64,000 bases of DNA from Cladorhizidae sp. MBARI D1340-BT2 (GCA_028752905.1 JAQNBH010000010.1:18596422-18660421), one strand, 5' to 3'; positions 47,675 through 64,000 are shown, numbered from the stretch's first letter. Notes: a model not told the origin generated them from the letters alone. Numbers and translations are program-made.

Positions 47675-47981
47675 TGTTAAGGTTACACAACTAGTGCCCC
47701 AACAACACAATGCCCAATGGCAAACAACACACCAAATGTAGCATTATACAAGATTTAATTCTCCAAGTAATACTATCTCTTACAAGCATTACAGTCTCTA
47801 AAATAATGCTTATGACTCCTGGCCTTATAAGGTCAGAATACAACACTGTATACCATAGCTAGTTTAATTAGCAGTCGAGTTGCGATGCGCGCCTCCTTTG
47901 TTCTTGGTCTCCTGACCTGCTGCAGGCTGTGGTGAACTGTTCCTCTTTAGGCTGCTTGTTTGTGGAGGGCCAGGCTTAACA
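47675..47981 (-). repeat. 5' LTR of the gypsy-like element
   Basis: 307 bp, TGTTA...TAACA ends, partner of 44151-44466, followed by target duplication ATTGG. Confidence 0.92.
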
Positions 47982-48642
47982 ATTGGCTTTGTCACAGATT
48001 CGGTGAAGCTCCAACTCTTCTTTCTTCTTTTCTGTTCCTAAGTCCTTTTCTGTTCCTAACAATATTAAATCACGTTTTTTATCTTATCAAAGCTGGCCTC
48101 ACTTTCAGATATCCTGTCCTTCAAAGTGGACTAGTAGTGGAGTTTGACACAAGGCTGAAATCAACTCCAGTGGAGGTCTTTCTCCCCATTTGTTAACATA
48201 TCCGAATATAAACTTGTTCAATTAAGAACACACAAGAGAAGGCATGTTCGAAAGTACAAGCTGCACCATTTAATTTCACCCAACTTTATTCCCTCCATGC
48301 GTAAAAGAACTAAACATCGATAGGCTTGTCCCAATCCACAGTGGTACTCATTTTTCCCTTCATGTTTTCCTCCAAGTTCTATCACCAAGTGGTGGCAGAA
48401 GGTAGTCGAAGCAGCATGGGTCGATTTTTTTAATACGATATCCAATTGTTTCCTCTCCAAATGCAGTGGCTAACAAAATCTTGGCAGAAGCTTAGCAGCA
48501 GATGCTGTTATTTTCCCCTTATCCAACTGTTCAGCCAAGTGCAAATGCCAAACGTCTGACTGAATTCACTTCGCTTGCCGAGTAGAATTACTATTGCACA
48601 AAGTAAGAGGAGGGGAAAAAAGGAGAGAGAGACCAGCAAAAA

Positions 48643-48726
48643 GCCTACAACACCTGCTGTTCCCAGGGGGTCACCCATCCAAGTACTGGGCAGGCCCAAC
48701 GCTCCTTAACTTCGGTGATCGGACGA
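48643..48726 (-). pseudogene. 5S rRNA pseudogene, 5' end deleted
   Basis: The 3' two thirds are present, then sequence jumps at ggacga into spacer (ccataccacatttc), losing the first about 35 nt of the gene. Two changes sit in the body (caggggg for caggcgg, gctcctta for gctgctta on the + strand). Confidence 0.85.
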
Positions 48727-49951
48727 CCATACCACATTTCATCACTTATAAAATGCATTTTCTCTTCATTAATTCATCTGCGTTAAAATTCTTCTAGAAG
48801 AGACAGATTTCCGGTTGTTCCAATTCAACAGCTAATCTTTTGGGCACTCTATTTTTTTAATCTTCTTTCCCCCAAGTTCTTATGTCATTCACAAGGTCCT
48901 AGTATCAATTGACAGTCCGCCAATTTCTCCTGAACCGCAGATCAGCTTTCGTTAGGACTACAGGCTATTTCTGTTGGAAGTTCACTTCGCAGAGACGGTC
49001 AAAACGTGACGATCCTTACCTATTCTAGACCTGACATATTTCTGTTTGTATTGCAAAAAGTCCACGAAATATCAATAATAATGATTCAAAGATTATAACC
49101 TTTAGTAACCATTCACACAAAGGATACTATCACTGATCAATACCAGTCCTCGTGGTTTTTAGAGACACAATCTTCAGGCATCCCCTGCAAACATGATGCT
49201 TATAATTATGCTGAACCCAATTTTCACTAGAACTCCATCAGATGACACATCAGCTTGGTATATTTAATACTTGATGTGTGATATACATAACATCATAAGT
49301 TTGGCTTTGTCACAGATCTTAAAAGACTCTGCGAAGCTCCAACTCTTGCTTTTTCTTTTCCATTTCTAACAATTTTAAAACACGTTTTTTTAGCCGTTCC
49401 CTTCTTATCAAAGCTGACCTCACTTTCAGATATCCTGTCCTTCAAAGTGGACTAGAAGTGGAGTCTGACACAAGGCTGAAATCAACTCCAGTTGAGGCCT
49501 TTCTACCCATTTGTTAACCAATTTTTTACCCCGAATAAAAACTCGTTCAATTAAGAACACACAAGAGAAGGCATGTTCGAAAGTACAAGCTGCACTATTT
49601 CATTTCAGCCCAACTTTATTCCCTCCAAGCATAAAAGAACTAAACATCGATAGGCTTGTCCCAATGAGTGGTGCTCATTTTTCCCTTCATGTTTTCTTCC
49701 AAGTTCTATGACCAAGTGGTGGCAGAAGTTAGTCGAAGCAGCATAGGTCGATTTTTTTAATACGATATCCAATTTTTCCCTCCAAATTCAGTGGATAACA
49801 AAGCACATGCTGTTGTTTTCCCCTTATTCAACTGTCAGCCAAGTGCAAATGCCAAATGTCTGAATGAATTCATGGTTCTACGCTTGCCGAGTAAAATTAC
49901 TATTGCACAAAGGAAGAGGTGAAAAAATAGGGGAAAAAGGAGAGAGAGACC

Positions 49952-50069
49952 ACCTACAACACCTGCTGTTCCCAGGCGGTCACCCATCCAAGTGCTGGAC
50001 AGGCCCAACGCTGCTTAACTTCGGTAATCGGACGAGAACCGGTGTTCTCAACATGGTATGGTCATAGGC
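49952..50069 (-). rRNA. 5S rRNA copy, full length but mutated
   Basis: 118 nt. Substitutions relative to the intact copies include agtgctggac for agtactgggc (internal control region) and ggtaatcgg for ggtgatcgg. The T-run terminator seen in other copies (aaaaag on the + strand) is deleted. Probably a pseudogene. Confidence 0.7.
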
Positions 50070-51308
50070 ATCGTAGGCATCCAGACACCACATTTCATCA
50101 CTTATAAAATGCACTTTCTCTTCAAGCTATGTTTTCTCACCGCTGCATTAAAACTCTTCTAGAAGAGACAGATTTCCGGCTTGTTCCAATTCAACAGCGG
50201 TTACTAATGTTTTGGGCACTCTATTTTTTTCATCTTCTTTTCCCCAAATTCTTATGTCATTCACAAGGTCCTAGTATCAATTGACAGTCAGCCAACTTCT
50301 CCTGAACCACTACTTCCAAAACATGACGATCCTTACCTCTTATAGACCTGACATATTTCTGTTTGCATTGTGGAAACAAAAATGAGCCACAAAATATCAA
50401 TTCAAATTATACCCTATAGTAACTATTCACACAAAGGATAGTATCACTGATCAAAACCAGTCCTCGTTGTTTTTAGAGACACAATCTTCAGGCATCCCCT
50501 GCAAACATGATGCTTATAATTATGCTGAACCCAATTTTCACTAGAACTCCATCAGATGACACATCAGCTTGGTATTAATCGAAGCAGAGAGTACATTCAA
50601 TACTTGAACTTGTGATATACATAACATCATAAGTTTGGCTTTGTCACAGATCTTAAAAGACTCTGTGAAGCTCCAACTCTTCCTTTCTGTTTTCCATTTC
50701 TAACAATTTTAAATCACGTTTTTTAAGCCGTTCCCTTCTTATCAAAGCTGACCTCACTTTCAGATATCCTGTCCTTCAAAGTGGACTAGAAGTGGAGTAT
50801 GACACAAGGCTGAAATTAACTCCAGTGGAGGCCTTTCTACCCATTTGTTATATAACCAATTTTTTACCCTGAATAAAAACTCGTTCAATTAAGAACACAC
50901 AAGAGAAGGCATGTTCGAAAGTACAAGCTGCACTATTTCATTTCAGCCCAACTTTATTCCCTCCATGCATAAAAGAACTAAACATCGATAGGCTTGTCCC
51001 AATCCACAGTGGTGCTCATTTTTCCTTTCATGTTTTCCTCCAAGTTCTATGACCAAGTGGTGGCAGAAGGTAGTCGAAGCAGCATGGGTCGATTAAAAAA
51101 AAAACGATATCTAATTTCCCCCTCCAAATTCAGTGGCTAACAAAATCTTGGCACATGCTGTTGTTTTTCCCTTATCCAACTGTTCAGCCAAGTGCAAATG
51201 CCAAATGTCTGACTAAATTCATGGTTATACGCTTGCCGAGTAGAATTACTATTGCACAAAGTAAGAGGTGGAAAAAAGGGGAAAAAAGGAGAGAGAGACC
51301 AGTAAAAA

Positions 51309-51426
51309 GCCTACAACACCTGCTGTTCCCAGGCGGTCACCCATCCAAGTACTGGGCAGGCCCAACGCTGCTTAACTTCGGTGATCGGACGAGAACCGGT
51401 GTTCTCAACGTGGTATGGTCGTAGGC
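51309..51426 (-). rRNA. 5S rRNA, apparently intact
   Basis: 118 nt, read GCCTACGACCATACCACGTT at the 5' end and GTTGTAGGC at the 3' end, so helix I pairs over nine positions with one G-U. It has the pol III internal control blocks (AAGTTAAGCAG...GGGC; TACTTGGATGGGTGACC) and a T5 run directly after the gene for termination. It functions in the large ribosomal subunit. Same sequence at 53754 and 56196. Confidence 0.95.
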
Positions 51427-51513
51427 ATCCAGAAACCACATTTCATCACTTATAAAATGCATTTTCTCTTCAAGCTATGTTTTCTCACCGCTGCGTTAAA
51501 ACTCTTCTAGAAG

Positions 51514-52658
<1,145 letters not shown>

Positions 52659-53753
52659 GATCCCCAAGTTCTTATGTCATTCACAAGGTCCTATATAGTA
52701 TCAATTGACAGTCAGCCAATTTCTCATGAACCGTAGATGAGCTTTTGTTAGGACTACTTCTACCTGGAAGTTCACTTCGCAGTGACGGGCAAAAGGTGAC
52801 AATCCTTACCTATCCTAGACCTGTGTTTGCATTGGAAACAAAAATGAGCAAAAAGTCCACGAAATATGCACACAAAGGATACTATCACTGATCAAAACCA
52901 GTCCTCGTTGTTGTTAGAGACACAATCTTCAGGCACCCCCTGCAAACATGATGCTTATAATTATGCTGAACCCAATTTTCACTAGAACTCCATCAGATGA
53001 CACATCAGCTTGGTATTAATCGAAGCAGAGAGTACATTCAATACTTGAACTTGTGATATACATAACATCATAAGTTTGGCTTTCAGTTTGTCACAGATCT
53101 TAAAAGACTCTGTGAAGCTCCAACTCTTCCTTTTTCTTTCCATTTCTAACAATTTTAAATCACGTTTTTTAAGCCGTTCCCTTCTTATCAAAGCTGACCT
53201 CACTTTCAGATATCCTGTCCTTCAAAGTGGACTAGAAGTGGAGTATGACACAAGGCTGAAATTAACTCCAGTGGAGGCCTTTCTACCCATTTGTTATATA
53301 ACCAATTTTTTACCCTGAATAAAAACTCGTTCAATTAAGAACACACAAGAGAAGGCATGTTCGAAGTACAAGCTGCACTATTTCATTTCAGCCCAACTTT
53401 ATTCCCTCCATGCATAAAAGAACTAAACATCGATAGGCTTGTCCCAATCCACAGTGGTGCTCATTTTTCCTTTCATGTTTTCCTCCAAGTTCTATGACCA
53501 AGTGGTGGCAGAAGGTAGTCGAAGCAGCATGGGTCGATTAAAAAAAAAACGATATCTAATTTCCCCCTCCAAATTCAGTGGCTAACAAAATCTTGGCACA
53601 TGCTGTTGTTTTTCCCTTATCCAACTGTTCAGCCAAGTGCAAATGCCAAATGTCTGACTAAATTCATGGTTATACGCTTGCCGAGTAGAATTACTATTGC
53701 ACAAAGTAAGAGGTGGAAAAAAGGGAAAAAAAGGAGAGAGAGACCAGTAAAAA

Positions 53754-53871
53754 GCCTACAACACCTGCTGTTCCCAGGCGGTCACCCATCCAAGTACTGG
53801 GCAGGCCCAACGCTGCTTAACTTCGGTGATCGGACGAGAACCGGTGTTCTCAACGTGGTATGGTCGTAGGC
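53754..53871 (-). rRNA. 5S rRNA, apparently intact
   Basis: Same 118-nt sequence as 51309-51426, with T5 terminator. Confidence 0.95.
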
Positions 53872-53958
53872 ATCCAGAAACCACATTTCATCACTTATAA
53901 AATGCATTTTCTCTTCAAGCTATGTTTTCTCACCGCTGCGTTAAAACTCTTCTAGAAG

Positions 53959-55100
<1,142 letters not shown>

Positions 55101-56195
55101 GATCCCCAAGTTCTTATGTCATTCACAAGGTCCTATATAGTATCAATTGACAGTCAGCCAATTTCTCATGAACCGTAGATGAGCTTTTGTTAGGACTACT
55201 TCTACCTGGAAGTTCACTTCGCAGTGACGGGCAAAAGGTGACAATCCTTACCTATCCTAGACCTGTGTTTGCATTGGAAACAAAAATGAGCAAAAAGTCC
55301 ACGAAATATGCACACAAAGGATACTATCACTGATCAAAACCAGTCCTCGTTGTTGTTAGAGACACAATCTTCAGGCACCCCCTGCAAACATGATGCTTAT
55401 AATTATGCTGAACCCAATTTTCACTAGAACTCCATCAGATGACACATCAGCTTGGTATTAATCGAAGCAGAGAGTACATTCAATACTTGAACTTGTGATA
55501 TACATAACATCATAAGTTTGGCTTTCAGTTTGTCACAGATCTTAAAAGACTCTGTGAAGCTCCAACTCTTCCTTTTTCTTTCCATTTCTAACAATTTTAA
55601 ATCACGTTTTTTAAGCCGTTCCCTTCTTATCAAAGCTGACCTCACTTTCAGATATCCTGTCCTTCAAAGTGGACTAGAAGTGGAGTATGACACAAGGCTG
55701 AAATTAACTCCAGTGGAGGCCTTTCTACCCATTTGTTATATAACCAATTTTTTACCCTGAATAAAAACTCGTTCAATTAAGAACACACAAGAGAAGGCAT
55801 GTTCGAAGTACAAGCTGCACTATTTCATTTCAGCCCAACTTTATTCCCTCCATGCATAAAAGAACTAAACATCGATAGGCTTGTCCCAATCCACAGTGGT
55901 GCTCATTTTTCCTTTCATGTTTTCCTCCAAGTTCTATGACCAAGTGGTGGCAGAAGGTAGTCGAAGCAGCATGGGTCGATTAAAAAAAAAACGATATCTA
56001 ATTTCCCCCTCCAAATTCAGTGGCTAACAAAATCTTGGCACATGCTGTTGTTTTTCCCTTATCCAACTGTTCAGCCAAGTGCAAATGCCAAATGTCTGAC
56101 TAAATTCATGGTTATACGCTTGCCGAGTAGAATTACTATTGCACAAAGTAAGAGGTGGAAAAAAGGGAAAAAAAGGAGAGAGAGACCAGTAAAAA

Positions 56196-56313
56196 GCCTA
56201 CAACACCTGCTGTTCCCAGGCGGTCACCCATCCAAGTACTGGGCAGGCCCAACGCTGCTTAACTTCGGTGATCGGACGAGAACCGGTGTTCTCAACGTGG
56301 TATGGTCGTAGGC
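56196..56313 (-). rRNA. 5S rRNA, apparently intact
   Basis: Same 118-nt sequence as 51309-51426, with T5 terminator. Confidence 0.95.
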
Positions 56314-56400
56314 ATCCAGAAACCACATTTCATCACTTATAAAATGCATTTTCTCTTCAAGCTATGTTTTCTCACCGCTGCGTTAAAACTCTTCTAGAAG

Positions 56401-57605
<1,205 letters not shown>

Positions 57606-58717
57606 GATCCCCAAGTTCTTATGTCATTCACAAGGTCCTATATAGTATCAATTGACAGTCAGCCAATTTCTCATGAACCGTAGATGAGCTTTTGTTAGGA
57701 CTACTTCTACCTGGAAGTTCACTTCGCAGTGACGGGCAAAAGGTGATAATCCTTACCTATCCTAGACCTGTGTTTGCATTGGAAACAAAAATGAGCAAAA
57801 AGTCCACGAAATATGCACACAAAGGATACTATCACTGATCAAAACCAGTCCTCGTTGTTGTTAGAGACACAATCTTCAGGCACCCCCTGCAAACATGATG
57901 CTTATAATTATGCTGAACCCAATTTTCACTAGAACTCCATCAGATGACACATCAGCTTGGTATTAATCGAAGCAGAGAGTACATTCAATACTTGAACTTG
58001 TGATATACATAACATCATAAGTTTGGCTTTCAGTTTGTCACAGATCTTAAAAGACTCTGTGAAGCTCCAACTCTTCCTTTTTCTTTCCATTTCTAACAAT
58101 TTTAAATCACGTTTTTTAAGCCGTTCCCTTCTTATCAAAGCTGACCTCACTTTCAGATATCCTGTCCTTCAAAGTGGACTAGAAGTGGAGTATGACACAA
58201 GGCTGAAATCAACTCCAGTGGAGGCCTTTCTACCCATTTGTTATATATATAACCAATTTTTTACCCCGAATAAAAACTCGTTCAATTAAGAACACACAAG
58301 AGAAGAAAGCATGTCCGAAAGTACAAGCTGCACTATTTCATTTCAGCCCAACTTTATTCCCTCCATGCATAAAAGAACTAAACATCGATAGGCTTGTCCC
58401 AATCCACAGTGGTGTTCATTTTGCCCTTCATGTTTTCCTCCAAGTTCTATGACTAAGTGGTGGCAGAAGGTAGTCGAAGCAGTATGGGTCGATTTTTTAA
58501 ATACGATATCCAATTAATTTTTTCACTCCAAATTCAGTGGCTAACAAAATCTTGGAACATGCTCTTGTTTTTCCCTTATTTTATCTAACTGTTCAGACAA
58601 GTGCAAATGCCAAATGTCCGACTGAATTCATGGTTCTACGCTTGCCGAGTAGAATTATTATTGCACAAAGTAAGAGGAGAAAAAAAGGGGGGGAAAGGAG
58701 AGAGAGACCAGCAAAAA

Positions 58718-58824
58718 TCCTACAACACCTGCTGTTCCCAGGCGGTCACCCATCCAGGCCCAATGCTGCTTAACTTCGGTGATCGGACGAGAACCGGTGT
58801 TCTCAACGTGGTATGGTCGTAGGC
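58718..58824 (-). pseudogene. 5S rRNA pseudogene with 11-nt internal deletion
   Basis: aagtactgggc is missing between catcc and aggcccaa on the + strand, removing part of the internal control region. The 5' and 3' ends are otherwise present (one 3' end change). Confidence 0.85.
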
Positions 58825-60027
58825 ATCCAGAAACCACATTTCAACACTTATAAAATGCATTTTCTCTTCAAGCTCACCGCTGCGTTAAAACTCTTCTAGA
58901 AGAGACAGATTTCCGGCTTGTTCCAATTCAACAGCGGTTACTAATTTTTGGGCACTCTATTTTTTTCATCTTCTTTTCCCCAAGTTCTTATGTCATTCAC
59001 AAGGTCCTAGTATCAATTGACAGTCAGCCAATTTCTCCTGAACCACTACTTCTACCTGGAAGCAGTGACGGGCAAAACGTGACAATCCTTACATCTTCTA
59101 GACCCAAAAAGTCCACGGAATATCAATTCAAATTGTACCCTATAGTAACCATTCACACAAAGGATACACTATCACTGATCAAAACCAGTCCTCGTTGTTT
59201 TTAGAGACACAATCTTCAGGCATCCCCTGCAAACATGATGCTTATAATTATGCTGAACCCAATTTTCACTAGAACTCTATCAGATGACACATCAGCTTGG
59301 TATTAATCGAAGCAAAGAGTACATTCAATACTTGAATTTATGATATACATAACATCATAAGTTTGGCTTTGTCACAGATCTTAAAAGACTCAGTGAAGCT
59401 CTAACTCTTCCTTTTTCTTTTCCATTTCCATTTCTAACAATTTTAAATCACGGCCGTTCCCTTCTTATCAAAGCTGACCTCACTTTCAGATATCCTGTCC
59501 TTCAAAGTGGACTAGAAGTGCAGTATGACACAAGGCTGAAATCAACTTCAGTGGAGGCATTTCTACCCATTTGTTATATAACCAATTTTTTACCCCGAAT
59601 AAAAACTCGTTCAATTAAGAACACACAAGAGAATGCATGTTCGAAAGTACAAGCTGCACTATTTCAATTCAGACCAACTTTATTCCCTCCATGCATAAAA
59701 GAACTAAACATCGATAGGCTTGTCCCAATCCACAGTGGTGCTCATTTTTCCTTTCATGTTTTCCTCCAAGTTCTATGACCAAGTGGTGACAGAAGGTAGT
59801 CGAAGCAGCATGGGTCAATTTTTTAAATACGATATCCAATTTCCCCCCCCCCAAATTCAGTGGCTAACAAAATCTTGGCATATGCTGTTGTTTTTCCCTT
59901 ATCCAACTGTTCAGCCAAGTGCAAATGCCAAATGTCTGACTGATATACGCTTACCGAGTAGAATTACTATTGCACAAAGTAAGAGGTGGAAAACGAAAAG
60001 AAAAAAGGAGAGAGAGACCAGCAAAAA

Positions 60028-60147
60028 ACCTACAACACCTGCTGTTCCCAGGCGGTCACCCCATCCAAGTACTTGGGCAGGCCCAACGCTGCTTAACTTC
60101 GGTGATCGGACGAGAACCGGTGTTCTCAACGTGGTATGGTCGTAGGC
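60028..60147 (-). rRNA. 5S rRNA copy with two 1-nt insertions
   Basis: Extra C (caccccatcc) and extra T (tacttgggc) on the + strand, and the last gene base is changed (acctacaac). Full length, probably not functional. Confidence 0.65.
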
Positions 60148-61363
60148 ATCCATACACCACATTTCAACACTTATAAAATGAATTTGCTACGTTTTCTCAC
60201 CGCTGCGTTCTAGAAGAGACAGATTTCCTGCTTGTTCCAATTCAACAGCGGTTACTAATTTTTGGGTACTCTATTTTTTTCATCTTCTGTTCCCCAAGTT
60301 CTTATGTCATTCACAAGGTCCTAGTATCAATTGACAGTCAGCCAATTTCTCCTGAACCACTACTTCTACCTGGAAGTTCACTTCGCAGTGACGGTCAAAA
60401 CGTGACGATCCTTACCTATTCTAGACCTGATGTTTGCAACAAAAATGAGAAAGTCCACGAAATATCAATTCAAATTGTACCCTATAGTAACCATTCACAC
60501 AAAGGATACTATCACTGATCAAAACCAGTCCTCGTTGTTTTTAGAGACACAATCTTCAGGCACCCCCTGCAAACATGATGCTTATAATTATGCTGAACCC
60601 AATTTTCACTAGAACTCCATCAGATGACACATCAGCTTGGTATTAATCGAAGCAGAGAGTACATTCAAGACTTGAACTTGTGATATACATAACATCATAA
60701 GTTTGGCTTTGTCACAGATCTTAAAAGACTGTGAAACTCCAACTCTTCCTTTTTCTTTTCCATTTCTAACAATTTTAAATCACGTGTTTTAAGCCGTTCC
60801 CTTCTTATCAAAGCTGACCTCACTTTCAGATATACTGTCCTTCAAAGTGGACTAGAAGTGCAGTATGACACAAGGCTGAAATCAACTCCAGTGGAGGCCA
60901 TTTGTTATACCTATAACCAATTTTTTACCCCGAATAAAAACTCGTTCAATTAAGAACACGCAAGAGAAGGCATGTTCGAAAGTACAAGCTGCACTATTTC
61001 ATTTCAGCCCAACTTTATTCCCTCCATGCATAAAAGAACTAAACATCGATAGGCTTGTCCCAATCCACAGTGGTGCTCATTTTTCCCTTCATGTTTTCCT
61101 CCAAGTTCTATGACCAAGTGGTGGCAGAAGGTAGTCGAAGCAGCATGGGTCGATTTTTTAAATACGATATCCAATTTTTCACTCCAAATTCAGTGGCTAA
61201 TAAAATCTTGGAACATGCTCTTGTTTTTCCCTTATTTTATCTAACTGTTCAGACAAGCGCAAATGCCAAACGTCTGACTGAATTCATGGTTCTACGCTTG
61301 CCGAGTAGAATTACTATTGCACAAAGTAAGAGGAGAAAAAAAGGAGAGAGAGACCAGCAAAAA

Positions 61364-61399
61364 GCCTACAACACCTGCTCTCTGTTCCCAGGTGGTCAC
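61364..61399 (-). pseudogene. 5S rRNA 3'-end relic
   Basis: Only gcctacaacacctgct..ctgttcccaggtggtcac remains, with a tc tc insertion, then spacer (taatgttttggg). Confidence 0.85.
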
Positions 61400-62508
61400 T
61401 AATGTTTTGGGCACTCTATTTTTTTCATCTTCTTTTCCCCAAGTTCTTATGTCATTCACAAGGTCCTAGTATCAATTGACAGTCAGCCAATTTCTCCTGA
61501 ACCACTACTTCTACCTGGAAGTTCACTTCGCAGTGACGGTCAAAACGTGACGATCCTTACCTATTCTAGACCTGATGTTTGCAACAAAAATGAGAAAGTC
61601 CACGAAATATCAATTCAAATTGTACCCTATAGTAACCATTCACACAAAGGATACTATCACTGATCAAAACCAGTCCTCGTTGTTTTTAGAGACACAATCT
61701 TCAGGCACCCCCTGCAAACATGATGCTTATAATTATGCTGAACCCAATTTTCACTAGAACTCCATCAGATGACACATCAGCTTGGTATTAATCGAAGCAG
61801 AGAGTACATTCAAGACTTGAACTTGTGATATACATAACATCATAAGTTTGGCTTTGTCACAGATCTTAAAAGACTGTGAAACTCCAACTCTTCCTTTTTC
61901 TTTTCCATTTCTAACAATTTTAAATCACGTGTTTTAAGCCGTTCCCTTCTTATCAAAGCTGACCTCACTTTCAGATATACTGTCCTTCAAAGTGGACTAG
62001 AAGTGCAGTATGACACAAGGCTGAAATCAACTCCAGTGGAGGCCATTTGTTATACCTATAACCAATTTTTTACCCCGAATAAAAACTCGTTCAATTAAGA
62101 ACACGCAAGAGAAGGCATGTTCGAAAGTACAAGCTGCACTATTTCATTTCAGCCCAACTTTATTCCCTCCATGCATAAAAGAACTAAACATCGATAGGCT
62201 TGTCCCAATCCACAGTGGTGCTCATTTTTCCCTTCATGTTTTCCTCCAAGTTCTATGACCAAGTGGTGGCAGAAGGTAGTCGAAGCAGCATGGGTCGATT
62301 TTTTAAATACGATATCCAATTTTTCACTCCAAATTCAGTGGCTAATAAAATCTTGGAACATGCTCTTGTTTTTCCCTTATTTTATCTAACTGTTCAGACA
62401 AGCGCAAATGCCAAACGTCTGACTGAATTCATGGTTCTACGCTTGCCGAGTAGAATTACTATTGCACAAAGTAAGAGGAGAAAAAAAGGAGAGAGAGACC
62501 AGCAAAAA

Positions 62509-62544
62509 GCCTACAACACCTGCTCTCTGTTCCCAGGTGGTCAC
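62509..62544 (-). pseudogene. 5S rRNA 3'-end relic (duplicate)
   Basis: Identical to 61364-61399, part of the 1,145-bp duplicated unit. Confidence 0.85.
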
Positions 62545-63535
62545 TAATGTTTTGGGCACTCTATTTTTTTCATCTTCTTTTCCCCAAGTTCTTATGTCAT
62601 TCACAAGGTCCTAGTATCAATTGACAGTCAGCCAATTTCTCCTGAACCGTAGATGAGCTTTTGTTAGGACTACTTCTGAAGTTCTACCTCGAAGTTCACT
62701 TCGCGATCCTTACCTATCCTAGACCTGTGTTTGCATTGGAAACAAAAATGAGCAAAAAGTCCACGAATTATGCACACAAAGGATACTATCACTGATCAAA
62801 ACCAGTCCTCCTTGTTGTTAGAGACACAATCTTAAGGCACCCCCTGCAAACATGATGCTTATAATTATGCTGAACCCAATTTTCACTAGAACTCCATCAG
62901 ATGACACATCAGCTTGGTATTAATCGAAGCAGAGTGTACATTCTATACTTGAACTTGTGATATACATAACATCATAAGTTTGGCTTTCAGTTTGTCACAG
63001 ATCTTAAAAGACTCTGTGAAGCTCCTTTTTCTTTTCCATTTTTAACAATTTTAAATCATGTTTTTTAAGCCGTTCCCTTCTTATCAAAGCTGACCTCACT
63101 TTCAGATATCCTGTCCTTCAAAGTGGACTAGAAGTGCAGTATGACACAAGGCTGAAATCAACTCCAGTGGAGGCCTTTCAGTTTCTACCCATTTGTTATA
63201 TAACCAATTTTTTACCCCGAATAAAAACTTGTTCAATTAAGAACACACAAGAGAAGGCATGTTCGGAAGTACAAGCTGCACTATTTCATTTCAGCCCAAC
63301 TTTATTCCCTCCATGCATAAAAGAACTAAACATCGATAGGCTTGTTCCAATCCACAGTGGTGCTCATTTTTCCCTTCATGTTTTCCTCCAAGTTCTATAT
63401 ATCACCAAGTGGTGGCAGAAGGTAGTCGAAGCAGCATGGGTCGATTTTTAAAATACGATATATCCAATTTTTGGAGGATCAAATGCATATAGACACACAA
63501 CTCCAACTCTGCATCTATCAGCAGTTTTTGGTATG

Positions 63536-64000
63536 GAGACAAAAAAACATAATGGCCAGTGTAGAAGATTTTTGAAAGTGGTAGTTAGATACTGAGCTGA
63601 GGTATCTACAGTATTTAGAAACTAGAAAGCTGTTGCTGTAGTGACCACAGGGCTGCACGAACTGTGGTTTAGTAAAAAAATGAATATACTAGATTTAAAT
63701 TGCCCAACTTCTTTAGACTTAAACAATATATAGCAGGCAGGTGTAAATCTGTTATGACTTACTTTCCAATTAAGTACGCATGTTACATTATAATATGGCT
63801 TTAAATTAATTTAAGAGTTAATAAAAAATACTTATATAAATATATATACCTTAACATACATCACATTTACATAGTATTATCTGAGTACTATAATCTGTTC
63901 ACATAAAAAATAAGGCAAATATATTTGAGTTCACTTCTAAAATTAGTTATCAAGCTTTAAAAAGGTTTTATCAATGCTACAAAACAGGGTTCTACTCATT
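63536..64000 (-). repeat. Inverted duplicate of the adhesion-gene 3' flank
   Basis: Reverse complement matches 19875-22240 with the TTAA transposon absent: gtagaaccctgtt, aactaattttag.agtgaactcaaatata, acagattatagtactca, tgcctgctat, aagttgggcaatttaa|atctag.atattcatt, gctttctagtttctaaatactg, cttctacactggccattatg. Diverged by many small changes, so it is a paralogous block rather than an assembly echo. Confidence 0.88.
63992..64000 (-). CDS. Last codons of a second, leftward-facing adhesion-gene paralogue
   Basis: Minus strand AAT GAG TAG aligns with AAT GCG TAG, the end of gene 1 (19878-19886). If the coding region continues beyond the window it would encode a paralogue convergent with gene 1. 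Only three codons are visible. Confidence 0.45.
   Translation of the reverse strand, partial: NE

Larger units (their letters stand above)
44151..47981 (-). mobile_element. Ty3/gypsy-like LTR retrotransposon inserted in a 5S spacer
   Basis: LTRs 44151-44466 and 47675-47981 start TGTTA and end TAACA, and a 5-bp target duplication ATTGG flanks the element (44146-44150 and 47982-47986). Removing it restores the 5S spacer phrase cataag(a/t)ttggctttgtcaca. Minus-strand order is 5' LTR, primer-binding site, gag, zinc knuckle, protease, integrase, RNase H tail, polypurine tract, 3' LTR. Most of reverse transcriptase is absent, so at 3.8 kb this is a deleted, non-autonomous copy. LTRs differ by some indels and substitutions, so the insertion is not brand new. 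Confidence 0.92.

Noticed and set aside
59518..63451. Recurrent 80-115-codon frame in the 5S spacer (for example 63134-63451, VQAALFHF...LNIDRLVP)
   Set aside because: It recurs only because the spacer recurs; indels of 4, 6 and other lengths break the frame between units, and nothing suggests protein-level conservation.

Overview
This is eukaryotic, very probably sponge (demosponge, Amphimedon-like) DNA. It has many short exons with GT..AG introns, metazoan-type 5S rRNA genes, LINE and Ty3/gypsy debris, and one large gene whose domain set matches the sponge aggregation factors as known from that family: many Calx-beta domains, a von Willebrand type D (VWD) region and a C-terminal Wreath-type module. 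The species is inferred; I could not run a search.

Layout. (1) 1-19,886, + strand: the 3' part of the aggregation-factor-like gene, 38 visible exons including a 3-nt stub, every intron in phase 1. Exons pair up to give 16 complete Calx-beta domains plus one cut by the window edge, then two VWD exons and two C-terminal exons. A four-exon unit (about 1,172 bp, introns included) occurs five times almost unchanged. One intron of 6.5 kb is mostly a 4.8-kb minisatellite of about 20-bp monomers containing GGTACC. (2) 19.9-34.1 kb: a transposon graveyard. It holds a TTAA-flanked element with long inverted termini, three decayed copies of a transposon-borne protein family, a Ty3/gypsy-like remnant with a 2-kb, 40-bp minisatellite in its gag region, and a LINE ORF1 fragment with a 2A-like motif. 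(3) 34.4-42.8 kb: a decaying paralogue of the adhesion gene. It has an IgGFc-binding-like domain, frameshifted Calx-beta exons, one intact four-exon block and a chimeric exon. Its last intron is homologous to the giant intron but has no minisatellite. (4) 43.5-63.5 kb: a degenerate 5S rDNA array with all genes on the minus strand. Three copies look intact. It is interrupted by a gypsy-like element with a 5-bp target duplication and by three copies of a LINE 3' end carrying long AAT microsatellites. (5) 63.5-64.0 kb: an inverted copy of the 3' flank of gene 1, ending on what looks like the last codons of a second adhesion-gene paralogue pointing leftward out of the window. This copy lacks the TTAA transposon and so preserves its empty site.

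Taken together, the window looks like a cluster of allorecognition/adhesion genes growing by duplication of phase-1 exons, gene segments and inverted blocks, with 5S rDNA and transposons in between. Near-identical tandem blocks could be partly assembly artefacts; this is stated where it matters.
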